A model generated the notes under the pieces. It ran no database searches. It was not told where the DNA came from and was given only the letters and a program-made list of their open reading frames with translations. A program made the translations under genes and the position numbers. From JABCPE02 sp963506915 (lineage in GTDB: Bacteria > Bacteroidota > Bacteroidia > Flavobacteriales > Weeksellaceae): a stretch of DNA of 64,000 nucleotides. The first letter of the stretch is position 1, and the number at the start of each line of letters is the position of its first letter. Shown here piece by piece: positions 1-8,055 of this stretch. The stretch lies in NCBI GenBank assembly GCA_963506915.1, contig CAUORE010000005.1:1-64000 (forward strand), in the 5' to 3' direction.

Positions 1-862
1 ATTTTTGGTCAAGAGCCTCGCCATAAGCCACCGCTTTACCAGCGATTACATGCTCTAGCGGCCCTCCCTGAATTCCTGGGAATACAGCACCATCCAGCAC
101 AGCGCTCATCATTTTAGTTTCTCCTTTTGGTGTCTTGTGTCCGTATGAATTTTCATAATCTTTTCCAAGCATAATCATCCCTCCTCTCGGCCCTCTCAGG
201 GTTTTGTGAGTCGTTGTAGTAACGATGTGGCAATGCTCAAAAGGCGAATTCAATAACTTTTTAGCAATAAGTCCCGCTGGGTGAGCGATATCTGCCCAAA
301 GTGTAGCTCCTACTTCATCTGCTACTTCACGGAATTTAGCATAGTCCAAATCTCTGGAATACGCTGAAAATCCAGCGATTATCATTTTTGGTTTTTCTTT
401 TAGGGCAACTTGTCTCATTTGCTCATAGTCTATTCTCCCCGACTCTCTCTCAACGCCGTAAAATACAGGTCTAAAATTGATTCCAGAGAAATTAACATGT
501 GAACCATGCGTAAGGTGCCCACCCATAGACAAGTCCATTCCCAGCACTGTGTCGCCAGGTTTCAGCACGGCCAAATATACCGCTGCATTTGCCTGAGAAC
601 CAGAGTGCGGCTGCACATTCACATAATCCACTCCGAAAAGCTGCTTTGCTCTATCTATGGCTAACTGCTCCACTTCATCCACCACTTCACAGCCGCCGTA
701 ATATCTTCTCCCTGGGTAGCCTTCTGCGTATTTGTTCGTAAGAACGCTGCCCATAGCTTTCATAACATCATCAGAAACGAAATTTTCAGAAGCGATAAGC
801 TCTATACCATTCGTTTGTCTTTGTCTTTCTTTTTCGATTAATTCAAATATAATATCTTGCAT
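1..862 (-). CDS. glyA: Serine hydroxymethyltransferase, 3' end outside window
   Basis: PLP enzyme that interconverts serine and glycine and charges tetrahydrofolate with a one-carbon unit, in the cytoplasm. About 287 N-terminal residues are visible. It begins MQDIIFELIEKE and carries SENFVSDDVMKAMGS, GYPGRRYYGG and QPHSGSQANAAVY. The PLP-lysine region reads TTTTHKTLRGPRGG, with the Schiff-base lysine in THKT. The ATG lies at 860-862, and the reading frame runs off the left edge of the window. It lies 32 bp downstream of the phosphoethanolamine transferase-like gene on the same strand, with a possible internal promoter in that gap, so purA, this transferase and glyA may form one transcript that joins purine and one-carbon metabolism. 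The identification is secure; only the C-terminus is unseen. Confidence 0.96.
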   Translation of the reverse strand, partial: MQDIIFELIEKERQRQTNGIELIASENFVSDDVMKAMGSVLTNKYAEGYPGRRYYGGCEVVDEVEQLAIDRAKQLFGVDYVNVQPHSGSQANAAVYLAVLKPGDTVLGMDLSMGGHLTHGSHVNFSGINFRPVFYGVERESGRIDYEQMRQVALKEKPKMIIAGFSAYSRDLDYAKFREVADEVGATLWADIAHPAGLIAKKLLNSPFEHCHIVTTTTHKTLRGPRGGMIMLGKDYENSYGHKTPKGETKMMSAVLDGAVFPGIQGGPLEHVIAGKAVAYGEALDQK

Positions 863-878
863 TGGAATAATTTTTTGT

Positions 879-886
879 CAAATTTA
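879..886 (-). promoter_or_regulatory. Possible -7 element ahead of glyA
   Basis: Read on the minus strand this is TAAATTTG, a match to the Bacteroidetes consensus TAnnTTTG, 16 bp before the glyA ATG. The only upstream TTG leaves a spacer of about 14 bp, shorter than usual, so it may be a weak internal promoter. Confidence 0.35.
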
Positions 887-894
887 ATTAAAAT

Positions 895-2421
895 TTATTT
901 CAAATCATCATATTTTATCGTATTTAAGTCTAATCTTAAATATTTTCCCGTATTGTCCACTGTTTTAGGATTCTTTGTTCCCATAAGCTCTAAAACTTTA
1001 GAATAAACTGTGGTAATGGAAGTGGGCTCCTCTATTTTTTGTCCTTTTTTATCTGTTTTTATAGATGGAGAAAACCACACAAAATAAGGCACTTGCACAG
1101 CTTCTCTATAATCACCATGTTTGTAAATCTCGTTTTCTTTAATCTGTCCATGGTCAGAAAAATAAACTAAAGCAGAATTTTTATTCTTAAGCAACTCAAA
1201 AATTTGTCCAATAAGCTTATCTGTATATCTTATAGAATTATCATAGCATTCATCTATTCCTCCCTCCCATACAGCTTCTTTAGGAGGGTATTTGTCACAT
1301 GCATAAGGGTGACTTCCATTGATATGGAGAACTATCAGTTTTTTAGGAGAAGTATCTTTTAAGGCTTCTTTTAAATAAGGAAGAACAGCTTCATCATATC
1401 CATTAAGGAATTTTTTATTTTTAGAAAAAGTAGCAATGGCTGTAATTCCATGAGCTCCACCTTGTGTACTGTACCAGAAAGTATTGTATCCTGAATGATT
1501 AGCAACATTTACTATATTGTCACTAAGTTTTTTTAATTCCTTTTGATAATTATCAATATCAATGTTACTCAAAACTATAGGAACAGACATATTAGTAATA
1601 GCTGCTGGAGAATATGCATTCTGATAAAGTAGCATATTATTTATCTCTGCAACTTCGATAGGGGTAGTTTCTCTCTGGTAGCCATACAGAGACATATTTT
1701 GCTTCCTTACAGATTCTCCTATCAAAACTACAATATTTTCTATAGGTTGTTCTCCTGTGGTTATTAAATTGTAATTAACCTTCGTATTTATTGTCTTTTC
1801 TATATCTTCTCTTAATACTTGTGCAGCAACAAAATCCGAAAAATGGTACATTACATTTTTTACCATAAAACCACCACCTTTATTACTTATATATTTATGC
1901 TTAATAAAAAATAAAAATGGGAAAACAATCCATACAAAAGAAAAAGCAATCAAAAATTTATTTTTTGTAAAGCTCTTATCTATAACCTTACTTCCACCTA
2001 TAAAGATAAGCAGCAAAATAATGTAAAAGATGATTGTAGCAATAATTGGTAAAACCAATGTCTTAATCATACTCAAACTTTCAGAAACATTAGTCTCCAA
2101 AACACTGAGTGTCATCCCTACATTAAACCCTTCTTTATAAATAAAAAAACAAGAAGCAGAAAGCATGAAATTAAGACTCAATAAAAGTAATAATAAATAA
2201 GCTATGCTCCTTAAAAATTTGTTTTTTCTTAAAAATAGTACGCAAAAATATAGAAACGATAAAAACATCATAGAATACTCTATGACATTTCTTGCCGTAT
2301 CTATTTTTACTGACTTGTTTCTTTCAAAATCTAATAAATTTGGAAAAGAAGAAAGAAGGCCTACCACATATAAGAGCCAACTAATGATAATATAAATAAG
2401 TACACTTTTCTTTGAAAACAT
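895..2421 (-). CDS. Phosphoethanolamine transferase, EptA/CptA-like sulfatase family
   Basis: Probable inner-membrane enzyme that moves phosphoethanolamine from phosphatidylethanolamine to lipid A or another envelope glycan on the periplasmic side. The N-terminal ~175 residues hold about five hydrophobic membrane segments; the rest is an alkaline-phosphatase-fold domain. Visible motifs are LIGESVRKQNMSLYGY (metal ligand Glu236), the nucleophile region with Thr276 in AAITNMS, and a late YFSDHG metal motif. The length of 508 residues is normal for EptA. It sits 3 bp downstream of purA and 32 bp upstream of glyA, so it is probably co-transcribed with housekeeping genes rather than with a two-component system as in enterobacteria. 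Its base composition is more AT-rich than its neighbours. The exact acceptor (lipid A, core or other) cannot be read from sequence. Confidence 0.85.
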   Translation of the reverse strand: MFSKKSVLIYIIISWLLYVVGLLSSFPNLLDFERNKSVKIDTARNVIEYSMMFLSFLYFCVLFLRKNKFLRSIAYLLLLLLSLNFMLSASCFFIYKEGFNVGMTLSVLETNVSESLSMIKTLVLPIIATIIFYIILLLIFIGGSKVIDKSFTKNKFLIAFSFVWIVFPFLFFIKHKYISNKGGGFMVKNVMYHFSDFVAAQVLREDIEKTINTKVNYNLITTGEQPIENIVVLIGESVRKQNMSLYGYQRETTPIEVAEINNMLLYQNAYSPAAITNMSVPIVLSNIDIDNYQKELKKLSDNIVNVANHSGYNTFWYSTQGGAHGITAIATFSKNKKFLNGYDEAVLPYLKEALKDTSPKKLIVLHINGSHPYACDKYPPKEAVWEGGIDECYDNSIRYTDKLIGQIFELLKNKNSALVYFSDHGQIKENEIYKHGDYREAVQVPYFVWFSPSIKTDKKGQKIEEPTSITTVYSKVLELMGTKNPKTVDNTGKYLRLDLNTIKYDDLK

Positions 2422-2424
2422 TTT

Positions 2425-3711
2425 CTAAAAAATTTCTTTTCTTATAATATTTTGCGAACGCTCTGGCCCCACAGAAACCAAATAAACATTGATGCCCAGA
2501 TATTGCTCTATAAATTCTATATATTTTTTTGCATTCTCTGGAAGTTCCTCATAATATCTCACTTTTGTGATATCTTCTTCCCAGCCCTTTAGCTCTTCGT
2601 AAATAGGCTCATAATGATAGAGTTTGGTAGTAGAAGAAGTGAAATAATCTATGATTTTTCCGTCTTCTGTGCGGTATTTTGTAGCTATTTTTAGAGTGTC
2701 TATTCCTGTAAGAACATCTAATTTAGTGATTACCAGATTGTTAATTCCGTTAATCATACAAGCATGTTTCAGCGAAACCAAATCCAGCCAGCCTGTTCTT
2801 CTCGGTCTGCCCGTTGTCGCCCCAAATTCATGTCCTATTTGTCTTATTTTTTCTCCTAAATCATCATTTAGTTCCGTAGGAAAAGGACCATTCCCTACCC
2901 TTGTAGTATAGGCTTTAGCAACTCCGATGAGATTTTGCAGAGCCGTAGGAGGAACTCCCGCACCGCTACAAACTCCCCCTGTAGAAGGCGATGAAGAAGT
3001 CACATAAGGATATGTCCCAAAGTCAATATCCAGCATCAGCGCCTGCGCCCCTTCAAAAAGGATATTTTTTCCATCTTTTATGGCTTCATTGATTTCTATT
3101 TCAGTATCGATGATTCTGTCTTTCAGCTTTTGACCAATGGCTAAAAATTCATTGTAAATTTCATCAAAACTCAGCGTAGGTTTTTCGAAATATTTCTCAA
3201 ATAAAGCATTTTTTATTTTAAGATTTTTCTCTATTTTTTCCTTCAAAACTTCAGGATTTAGAAGGTCTATCATCCTGATGCCCACTCGTGCGATTTTGTC
3301 TTCGTAGCAAGGGCCGATACCCTTTTTAGTTGTACCAATCTGCGTTCCGCCCTGCTCTTCCTCTCTATAAGTATCCAGAAGGATGTGGTAAGGCATGATA
3401 ACATGTGCTCTTCGGCTGATAAATATATGGTCGGTTCTTCCGCCTTTTTCCTCTAATTTTTCTACCTCCGAGATAAAGGCTTTCGGATCTACCACCACGC
3501 CATTTGCGATGACGCATTTCCCTTTGCATTGGAGAACTCCAGAGGGCAGCAGGTGAAGAACAAATTTTTCATCTCCCACATACACCGTGTGTCCAGCATT
3601 ATTCCCACCTTGGTAGCGGACTACATAATCAGATTTTGCGGAAAGAACATCCGTAATCTTTCCTTTTCCTTCGTCTCCGTATTGAAGACCAACAACTACA
3701 TAAGTTGACAT
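2425..3711 (-). CDS. purA: Adenylosuccinate synthetase
   Basis: Converts IMP and aspartate to adenylosuccinate using GTP, the first committed step from IMP to AMP. The N-terminus has the P-loop-like VVGLQYGDEGKGKITD with the catalytic Asp and the GDEGKGK signature. NNAGHTVY supplies the catalytic His and GTTKKGIGPCYEDK is the IMP-binding loop. The C-terminal part has TTGRPRRTGWLDLV and the GTP-binding TKLDVL. The 428 residues are the normal bacterial length. It leads a minus-strand unit with the following transferase only 3 bp away. Upstream is a well-formed TTG-N20-TAAATTTG promoter. With hpt and adk divergently transcribed next door, the region is a purine nucleotide hub. Confidence 0.98.
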   Translation of the reverse strand: MSTYVVVGLQYGDEGKGKITDVLSAKSDYVVRYQGGNNAGHTVYVGDEKFVLHLLPSGVLQCKGKCVIANGVVVDPKAFISEVEKLEEKGGRTDHIFISRRAHVIMPYHILLDTYREEEQGGTQIGTTKKGIGPCYEDKIARVGIRMIDLLNPEVLKEKIEKNLKIKNALFEKYFEKPTLSFDEIYNEFLAIGQKLKDRIIDTEIEINEAIKDGKNILFEGAQALMLDIDFGTYPYVTSSSPSTGGVCSGAGVPPTALQNLIGVAKAYTTRVGNGPFPTELNDDLGEKIRQIGHEFGATTGRPRRTGWLDLVSLKHACMINGINNLVITKLDVLTGIDTLKIATKYRTEDGKIIDYFTSSTTKLYHYEPIYEELKGWEEDITKVRYYEELPENAKKYIEFIEQYLGINVYLVSVGPERSQNIIRKEIF

Positions 3712-3737
3712 AATTATTTGTTTTTATTGTAATGTGA

Positions 3738-3768
3738 CAAATTTAATTTATAATTTTTTCTAAAACAA
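3738..3768 (-). promoter_or_regulatory. purA promoter, Bacteroidetes type
   Basis: Minus-strand TTG (3766-3768) and TAAATTTG (3738-3745) are separated by 20 bp, a good fit to TTG-N17-23-TAnnTTTG. The predicted start is about 20 nt before the purA ATG. The promoter diverges from that of hpt. Confidence 0.6.
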
Positions 3769-3849
3769 ATATTCTTTTCATTTAATGCAGTAAAGTTGAT
3801 TTATCAAAATTTAATCTTATTTTTTAATCAAAACAAATAATAAAATTCT

Positions 3850-3857
3850 TATTTTTG
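3850..3857 (+). promoter_or_regulatory. hpt promoter -7 element
   Basis: TATTTTTG matches TAnnTTTG and lies 14 bp before the hpt ATG, giving a very short leader. No clear -33 TTG is seen. Confidence 0.45.
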
Positions 3858-3871
3858 CATTTTGGAAAAAT

Positions 3872-4429
3872 ATGAGCAGTATTACAATTCATGACAAACA
3901 TTTCGTTCCTTATCTCACCAATGAGGAATTGCAGAAGGTGATAAAAGACCTTGCAAAAAAGGTTTACGAAGACTACAAGGATGAAGTTCCTGTGTTTATC
4001 GGAGTACTGAATGGCGTTTTTATGTTCTTTTCAGACTTTATGAAATATTACCCAGGAAGATGTGAAGTAGCCTTTTTACAGGTAAGTTCTTACAATGGCG
4101 GACTTCAGTCTACGGGTATAGTTTATAAAAAAATGGACTTAACCAAAGATGTAGAGGGCAGACACATTATTTTGATGGAAGACATCGTAGATACAGGAAA
4201 CACGATAGAAAGTCTTTTAGAATATTTCAAAAATACACACCGCCCAAAATCTTTAAAAGTAGCTTCTCTGCTGCTAAAACCAGAAGTTTTCAAGAAAAAT
4301 TTCCCAGTTGATTATGTAGCAAAAGAAATTCCTAATAAATTCGTGCTCGGCTACGGATTAGACTATGATGAGCTAGGAAGAAACCTTCCAGACCTCTACC
4401 AGCTCGAAGAAGGAAGAATCAACCACTAA
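3872..4429 (+). CDS. hpt: Hypoxanthine phosphoribosyltransferase
   Basis: Purine salvage enzyme that makes IMP (and GMP) from hypoxanthine (guanine) and PRPP. The type I phosphoribosyltransferase signature is clear: the PRPP loop IILMEDIVDTGNTIESLL with adjacent acidic residues followed by DTGNT, and the flexible region FLQVSSYNGG. The start region VFIGVLNGVFMFFSDF holds the beta-strand/PPi loop, and FVLGYGLDYDE near the C-terminus closes the active site. The 185 residues are standard. Its ATG lies 14 bp after a -7 element. It is 21 bp upstream of adk, so hpt and adk are one transcript. Xanthine-guanine specificity is less likely but not excluded. Confidence 0.95.
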   Translation: MSSITIHDKHFVPYLTNEELQKVIKDLAKKVYEDYKDEVPVFIGVLNGVFMFFSDFMKYYPGRCEVAFLQVSSYNGGLQSTGIVYKKMDLTKDVEGRHIILMEDIVDTGNTIESLLEYFKNTHRPKSLKVASLLLKPEVFKKNFPVDYVAKEIPNKFVLGYGLDYDELGRNLPDLYQLEEGRINH

Positions 4430-4450
4430 AAAATAAAAACTCTTCATAAA

Positions 4451-5029
4451 ATGATAAATATCGTACTCTTTGGGCCTCCAGGAAGTGGCAAAGGCACTCA
4501 GGCTCAGAATTTAATACAGAAATTCAACTTGAAACAAATCTCCACAGGAGACCTTTTCAGACATAATATTAAGAACGAAACAGAACTTGGTAAATTAGCC
4601 AAATCCTACATGGACAAAGGGGAACTTGTTCCAGACCAAGTTACCATCGATATGCTTATCAATGAACTCAAAAAACCAACTGATGCTCAAGGGTTTATCT
4701 TCGATGGTTTTCCAAGAACGGCATTCCAGACTGAGGCATTGGAAGATATTGTAAAAAATGTGCTGAATGACCAGATTGACATTTGTCTTTCCCTCGTTGT
4801 AGAAGATGAAATATTGGTAAAAAGACTTTTAGAACGCGGTAAAACCAGCGGTAGAAGTGATGATGCTGATGAAAACATCATCCGAAACCGAATAAAAGAA
4901 TACTACACTAAAACAGCCGAAGTAGCTGAACTTTACAAAAAGCAAGGCAAATATGTAGAAGTGAACGGCGTAGGAGAAATCGCAGAAATCGCAGAAAAAC
5001 TCTACGCAGAAGTAGAAAAAATCAAATAA
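4451..5029 (+). CDS. adk: Adenylate kinase
   Basis: Catalyses ATP + AMP = 2 ADP in the cytoplasm. The P-loop is GPPGSGKGTQ near residues 7-16. The AMP-binding stretch ISTGDLFRHNIK is followed by the second AMP motif GFIFDGFPRTAFQTEAL. The LID region is short (LLERGKTSGRSDDADENI), so this is the 192-residue short-lid form that lacks the zinc-binding insertion; this is common in Bacteroidetes. It is the second gene of the hpt-adk unit, and a hairpin terminator follows 9 bp after the stop. Confidence 0.97.
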   Translation: MINIVLFGPPGSGKGTQAQNLIQKFNLKQISTGDLFRHNIKNETELGKLAKSYMDKGELVPDQVTIDMLINELKKPTDAQGFIFDGFPRTAFQTEALEDIVKNVLNDQIDICLSLVVEDEILVKRLLERGKTSGRSDDADENIIRNRIKEYYTKTAEVAELYKKQGKYVEVNGVGEIAEIAEKLYAEVEKIK

Positions 5030-5038
5030 ACTAAAAAA

Positions 5039-5069
5039 AGGCTTTCAACAAAAATTGGAAGCCTTTTTT
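5039..5069 (+). terminator. Intrinsic terminator after adk
   Basis: A stem AGGCTTTCAA / TTGGAAGCCT (one G-U wobble) is followed by six T. It ends the hpt-adk transcript. Confidence 0.8.
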
Positions 5070-5106
5070 ATGCTGCCTATTTTCAGAAGTTTATCAATTA
5101 AATTTT

Positions 5107-5114
5107 TATCTTTG
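5107..5114 (+). promoter_or_regulatory. obg promoter -7 element
   Basis: TATCTTTG fits TAnnTTTG. The predicted transcription start lies at about 5120, directly at a perfect inverted repeat, leaving a 5' leader of about 45 nt before the obg ATG at 5164. Confidence 0.55.
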
Positions 5115-5119
5115 CAATC

Positions 5120-5140
5120 GGTTTGAAAAATTTTCAAACC
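5120..5140. repeat. Perfect 21-bp inverted repeat in the obg leader
   Basis: GGTTTGAAAA and TTTTCAAACC form 10-bp perfect arms around one central A. It begins at the predicted transcription start of obg and is not followed by a T-run, so it is not a terminator. It could be an operator or a 5' hairpin that protects the mRNA. Confidence 0.6.
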
Positions 5141-5163
5141 TAAAACATTTCAAAAAAATATCT

Positions 5164-6147
5164 ATGTCAAATTTTGTAGATTATGTTAAAATCCACTGCC
5201 AATCAGGGCATGGTGGTGCAGGTTCGGCACATCTTAGAAGAGAAAAATATATAGCAAAAGGCGGCCCTGATGGCGGCGATGGAGGGCGTGGTGGACATGT
5301 CATCATGAAAGGAAATGCACAGGAATGGACACTCCTTCCACTTCGGTATACCCGCCACATAAAGGCTGAAAACGGACAACCAGGGGGCAAAAACCAGCTC
5401 ACTGGGCGTTTCGGTGAGGATGTCTATATAGAGGTGCCTGTGGGAACGGTTGCACGAAATGAAAACGGCGAAATATTAGGCGAAATATTAGAACACGGGC
5501 AAGAAATCATCCTGATGAAGGGCGGAAAGGGAGGTCTTGGGAATGAGCATTTTAAATCTGCTACCAATCAGACTCCTCGCTACGCACAGCCTGGGCTTCC
5601 TGGGGAAGAGGGCTACATCATCTTTGAGCTGAAAGTCCTTGCAGATGTAGGTTTGGTGGGCTTTCCTAACGCTGGTAAATCCACGCTTTTATCCGTGGTT
5701 TCGACAGCAAAACCAAAAATTGCAGATTATGCCTTCACTACACTCACACCCAATTTGGGAATTGTAGAATACAGAAATTACAAATCCTTTGTAATGGCGG
5801 ATATCCCAGGGATTATAGAAGGTGCAGCAGAAGGAAGAGGTCTGGGACACAGGTTTTTGAGACATATTGAGCGAAATTCTATTCTTTTATTCCTTATCCC
5901 AGCAGATTCCAAAAATCATTATGAAGAGTTTAAAATTTTGGAAAACGAATTAAAAGAATACAATCCAGAACTTTTAGATAAAGATTTCATCGTATCTGTT
6001 TCAAAATCAGACCTTTTGGATGATGAATTAAAGGCCGAAATTTCAGCAGAATTTCCAGAAAAATACAAACCTTTGTTCTTCTCTGGAGTGACGCAGGAGG
6101 GTCTCATGGAACTTAAAGATGTGATTTGGAAACACTTACATGGGTAA
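5164..6147 (+). CDS. obgE: Obg-family GTPase
   Basis: Essential ribosome-associated GTPase that links 50S assembly to the stringent response. Residues 1-158 form the glycine-rich Obg fold (GGPDGGDGGRGGHV, GKGGLGNEHFKSATNQTPR). The G domain has G1 GFPNAGKSTLLS, a switch/G3 region DIPGIIEGAAEGRGLGHRF, and G4 read as SKSD. At 327 residues it stops after the G domain and lacks the C-terminal OCT extension of Firmicute Obg, as is common in Bacteroidetes. Its leader contains a perfect inverted repeat. The stop codon overlaps a possible upstream ATG of the following oxidoreductase gene, which implies co-transcription. A link with relA/spoT, 16 kb away, is functional only. Confidence 0.96.
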   Translation: MSNFVDYVKIHCQSGHGGAGSAHLRREKYIAKGGPDGGDGGRGGHVIMKGNAQEWTLLPLRYTRHIKAENGQPGGKNQLTGRFGEDVYIEVPVGTVARNENGEILGEILEHGQEIILMKGGKGGLGNEHFKSATNQTPRYAQPGLPGEEGYIIFELKVLADVGLVGFPNAGKSTLLSVVSTAKPKIADYAFTTLTPNLGIVEYRNYKSFVMADIPGIIEGAAEGRGLGHRFLRHIERNSILLFLIPADSKNHYEEFKILENELKEYNPELLDKDFIVSVSKSDLLDDELKAEISAEFPEKYKPLFFSGVTQEGLMELKDVIWKHLHG

Positions 6148-6151
6148 AATT

Positions 6152-7156
6152 ATGCAAGAAGAAATCCAAACTTACACCGCAAAAGATTTTGCATCAGACC
6201 AAGAGGTAAAATGGTGCCCTGGCTGCGGTGATTATTCTATTTTAAAGCAGGTTCAGAGCATTCTCCCAGAAATCGGTATCAAGAGGGAAAATATGGTTTT
6301 CGTGTCAGGAATCGGCTGTTCATCGCGGTTTCCTTACTATATGAACACCTACGGCATTCATAGCATCCATGGGCGTGCGCCTGCGGTGGCTACGGGTATC
6401 AAACTGGCTAATCCTGAGCTGAATGTATGGATCATCACAGGAGATGGCGATGGGCTGAGCATTGGCGGAAATCACTTTATACACCTGATGAGGAGGAATT
6501 TAGATGTGAATATCCTTCTTTTCAATAATGAAATCTATGGGCTGACCAAAGGGCAATTTTCACCAACTTCCCAGCTTGGTCTGAAAACTAAATCTTCGCC
6601 TTTTGGGGTGATAGACCAGCCTTTTAATCCGCTGAGTCTGGCTTTGGGGAGTGGAGCTACATTTGTTTCGCGAACGCTGGACAGAGAGCCGAAAAGCCTT
6701 CGAGAGGTGCTTCTGGAAGCACAGAAACACAGAGGAACTTCTTTTGTGGAAATTTACCAAAATTGCGTGATTTTCAACGATGGCGTTTTTGATGAATTTA
6801 CCAATAAAGCCACCAAAGAAGAGGCTAATCTCTATTTGGAAAACGGAAAACCTTTGAAATTCGGAAAAGATTTATCCAAAGGAATTATTTTAGAAAATTT
6901 TGAACCAAAAATCATTGATATTACTGAAAATACAGATGAATCAAAGCTTTGGATACATGATGAAACTTCTATCCTGAAAGCCCAAATTTTGGCAAGGTTT
7001 AATTTCGATGAAGAATTTTCTGATTTTCCACGGCCTTTTGGTGTCTTTTATAAAAAAAATAGAGCATCTTACGAAGAAACTTTTACCAATCAAGTGGAAA
7101 AAAACAAGCCAAATATGCAGCAAATCCTGAACGGAAATATCACATGGACAGTTTAA
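6152..7156 (+). CDS. korB: 2-oxoacid:ferredoxin oxidoreductase, beta subunit
   Basis: The TPP-binding beta subunit of a 2-oxoglutarate (or related 2-oxoacid) ferredoxin oxidoreductase, which decarboxylates the acid to its CoA ester and reduces ferredoxin. Visible are KWCPGCGDYSIL (cluster/TPP cysteines), GIGCSSRFPYYMNTYG, HGRAPAVATGIK and the TPP/Mg motif ITGDGDGLSIGGNHF. About 334 residues, including a C-terminal extension. An ATG at 6140 is in frame but overlaps the obg stop; the ATG at 6152 (MQEEIQTYTAKD) is the more natural start. The alpha/gamma partner (korA) is not next to it, which is unusual, so the partner must be elsewhere on the chromosome. Confidence 0.9.
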   Translation: MQEEIQTYTAKDFASDQEVKWCPGCGDYSILKQVQSILPEIGIKRENMVFVSGIGCSSRFPYYMNTYGIHSIHGRAPAVATGIKLANPELNVWIITGDGDGLSIGGNHFIHLMRRNLDVNILLFNNEIYGLTKGQFSPTSQLGLKTKSSPFGVIDQPFNPLSLALGSGATFVSRTLDREPKSLREVLLEAQKHRGTSFVEIYQNCVIFNDGVFDEFTNKATKEEANLYLENGKPLKFGKDLSKGIILENFEPKIIDITENTDESKLWIHDETSILKAQILARFNFDEEFSDFPRPFGVFYKKNRASYEETFTNQVEKNKPNMQQILNGNITWTV

Positions 7157-7169
7157 TTTATATCAAAAA

Positions 7170-8018
7170 ATGGAACGAGTAGCATTTATCATCAATCCTT
7201 TCTCCGCGAAAAAAGAATACAAACCTTTTGTAGATGATTTAGAAAAAAAGGTGGAAAAGCCATTTTATCTCATTTCTAAATCGATAGAGGACACTTTTTC
7301 TTTTATAGAAAATAATATGGACAAGGTGGATATTTTCGTGGCTGTGGGCGGCGATGGGACGATATCTACAGTGGCTCAGAAGCTCATCAACACGGATAAA
7401 ATACTAGGAATATTCCCAGCAGGTTCTGGAAATGGCTTTGCGAATGAGAACCATTTTTCTAAAAATATAGATACCCTACTTTCTAAAATTAAAAATAGAA
7501 AACACAGAGAAATAGATACTTTTACTATCAATAATAAGCTGTCTATCAATCTTTCTGGAGCGGGATTTGATGGCGAAGTAGCGAAGAATTTTGAGAAAAC
7601 CAGCCGTGGTTTTGCGAATTATATCAAGACTTCTATCAGCACATTTTTTAAGTTTAAGCCTATCAATATCAGCTTTGAGGAGAAATATAAATCTTACAAT
7701 GGCAAATATTTGATGATGAACCTTGCGAATACCAGACAGTTCGGGAATAATGCCTATATTGCTCCACAGGCGCTGGTAACGGATGGTTTGGTAGATGTGG
7801 TTTTGGTTAAAAAATTTCCTGTTTGGTACGCTGCTCCATTTGCATTAAAAATGTTTGCAAAAACATTAAAACAGGATAAATACTTGACTTATTTTACTTG
7901 TTCAGAATTAGAATTTTCACTGGATACAGACACTTGGCACATAGATGGCGAATACAAACAGATTTCCTCTCCTGTGAAAGTAAAAGTCCTTCCTAAAAGT
8001 CTGAAAATTCTGATTTAA
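7170..8018 (+). CDS. Diacylglycerol kinase-type lipid kinase (YegS/DagK family)
   Basis: Probable ATP-dependent kinase of diacylglycerol or a related long-chain lipid, at the membrane face. It has the DAGK catalytic core: GGDGT at residues 60-64 and PAGSGN at 83-88, followed by INLSGAGFDGEVA and a typical C-terminal DGLVDVVLV. With 282 residues it matches the YegS/BmrU family. It starts 13 bp after korB, so it is probably the last gene of the obg-korB-kinase unit, and a strong palindromic terminator follows. Substrate (diacylglycerol, sphingoid base or undecaprenol) is not determined. Sphingoid bases are an option to keep in mind because many Bacteroidetes make sphingolipids. Confidence 0.88.
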   Translation: MERVAFIINPFSAKKEYKPFVDDLEKKVEKPFYLISKSIEDTFSFIENNMDKVDIFVAVGGDGTISTVAQKLINTDKILGIFPAGSGNGFANENHFSKNIDTLLSKIKNRKHREIDTFTINNKLSINLSGAGFDGEVAKNFEKTSRGFANYIKTSISTFFKFKPINISFEEKYKSYNGKYLMMNLANTRQFGNNAYIAPQALVTDGLVDVVLVKKFPVWYAAPFALKMFAKTLKQDKYLTYFTCSELEFSLDTDTWHIDGEYKQISSPVKVKVLPKSLKILI

Positions 8019-8023
8019 AAAAA

Positions 8024-8055
8024 TAAAAATCTCCCAAATTTGGGAGATTTCTTTT
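8024..8055. terminator. Bidirectional terminator between lipid kinase and E2 genes
   Basis: A perfect 22-bp palindrome AATCTCCCAAATTTGGGAGATT is flanked by A-rich sequence to the left and T-rich to the right, so it can end both convergent transcripts. Confidence 0.8.
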
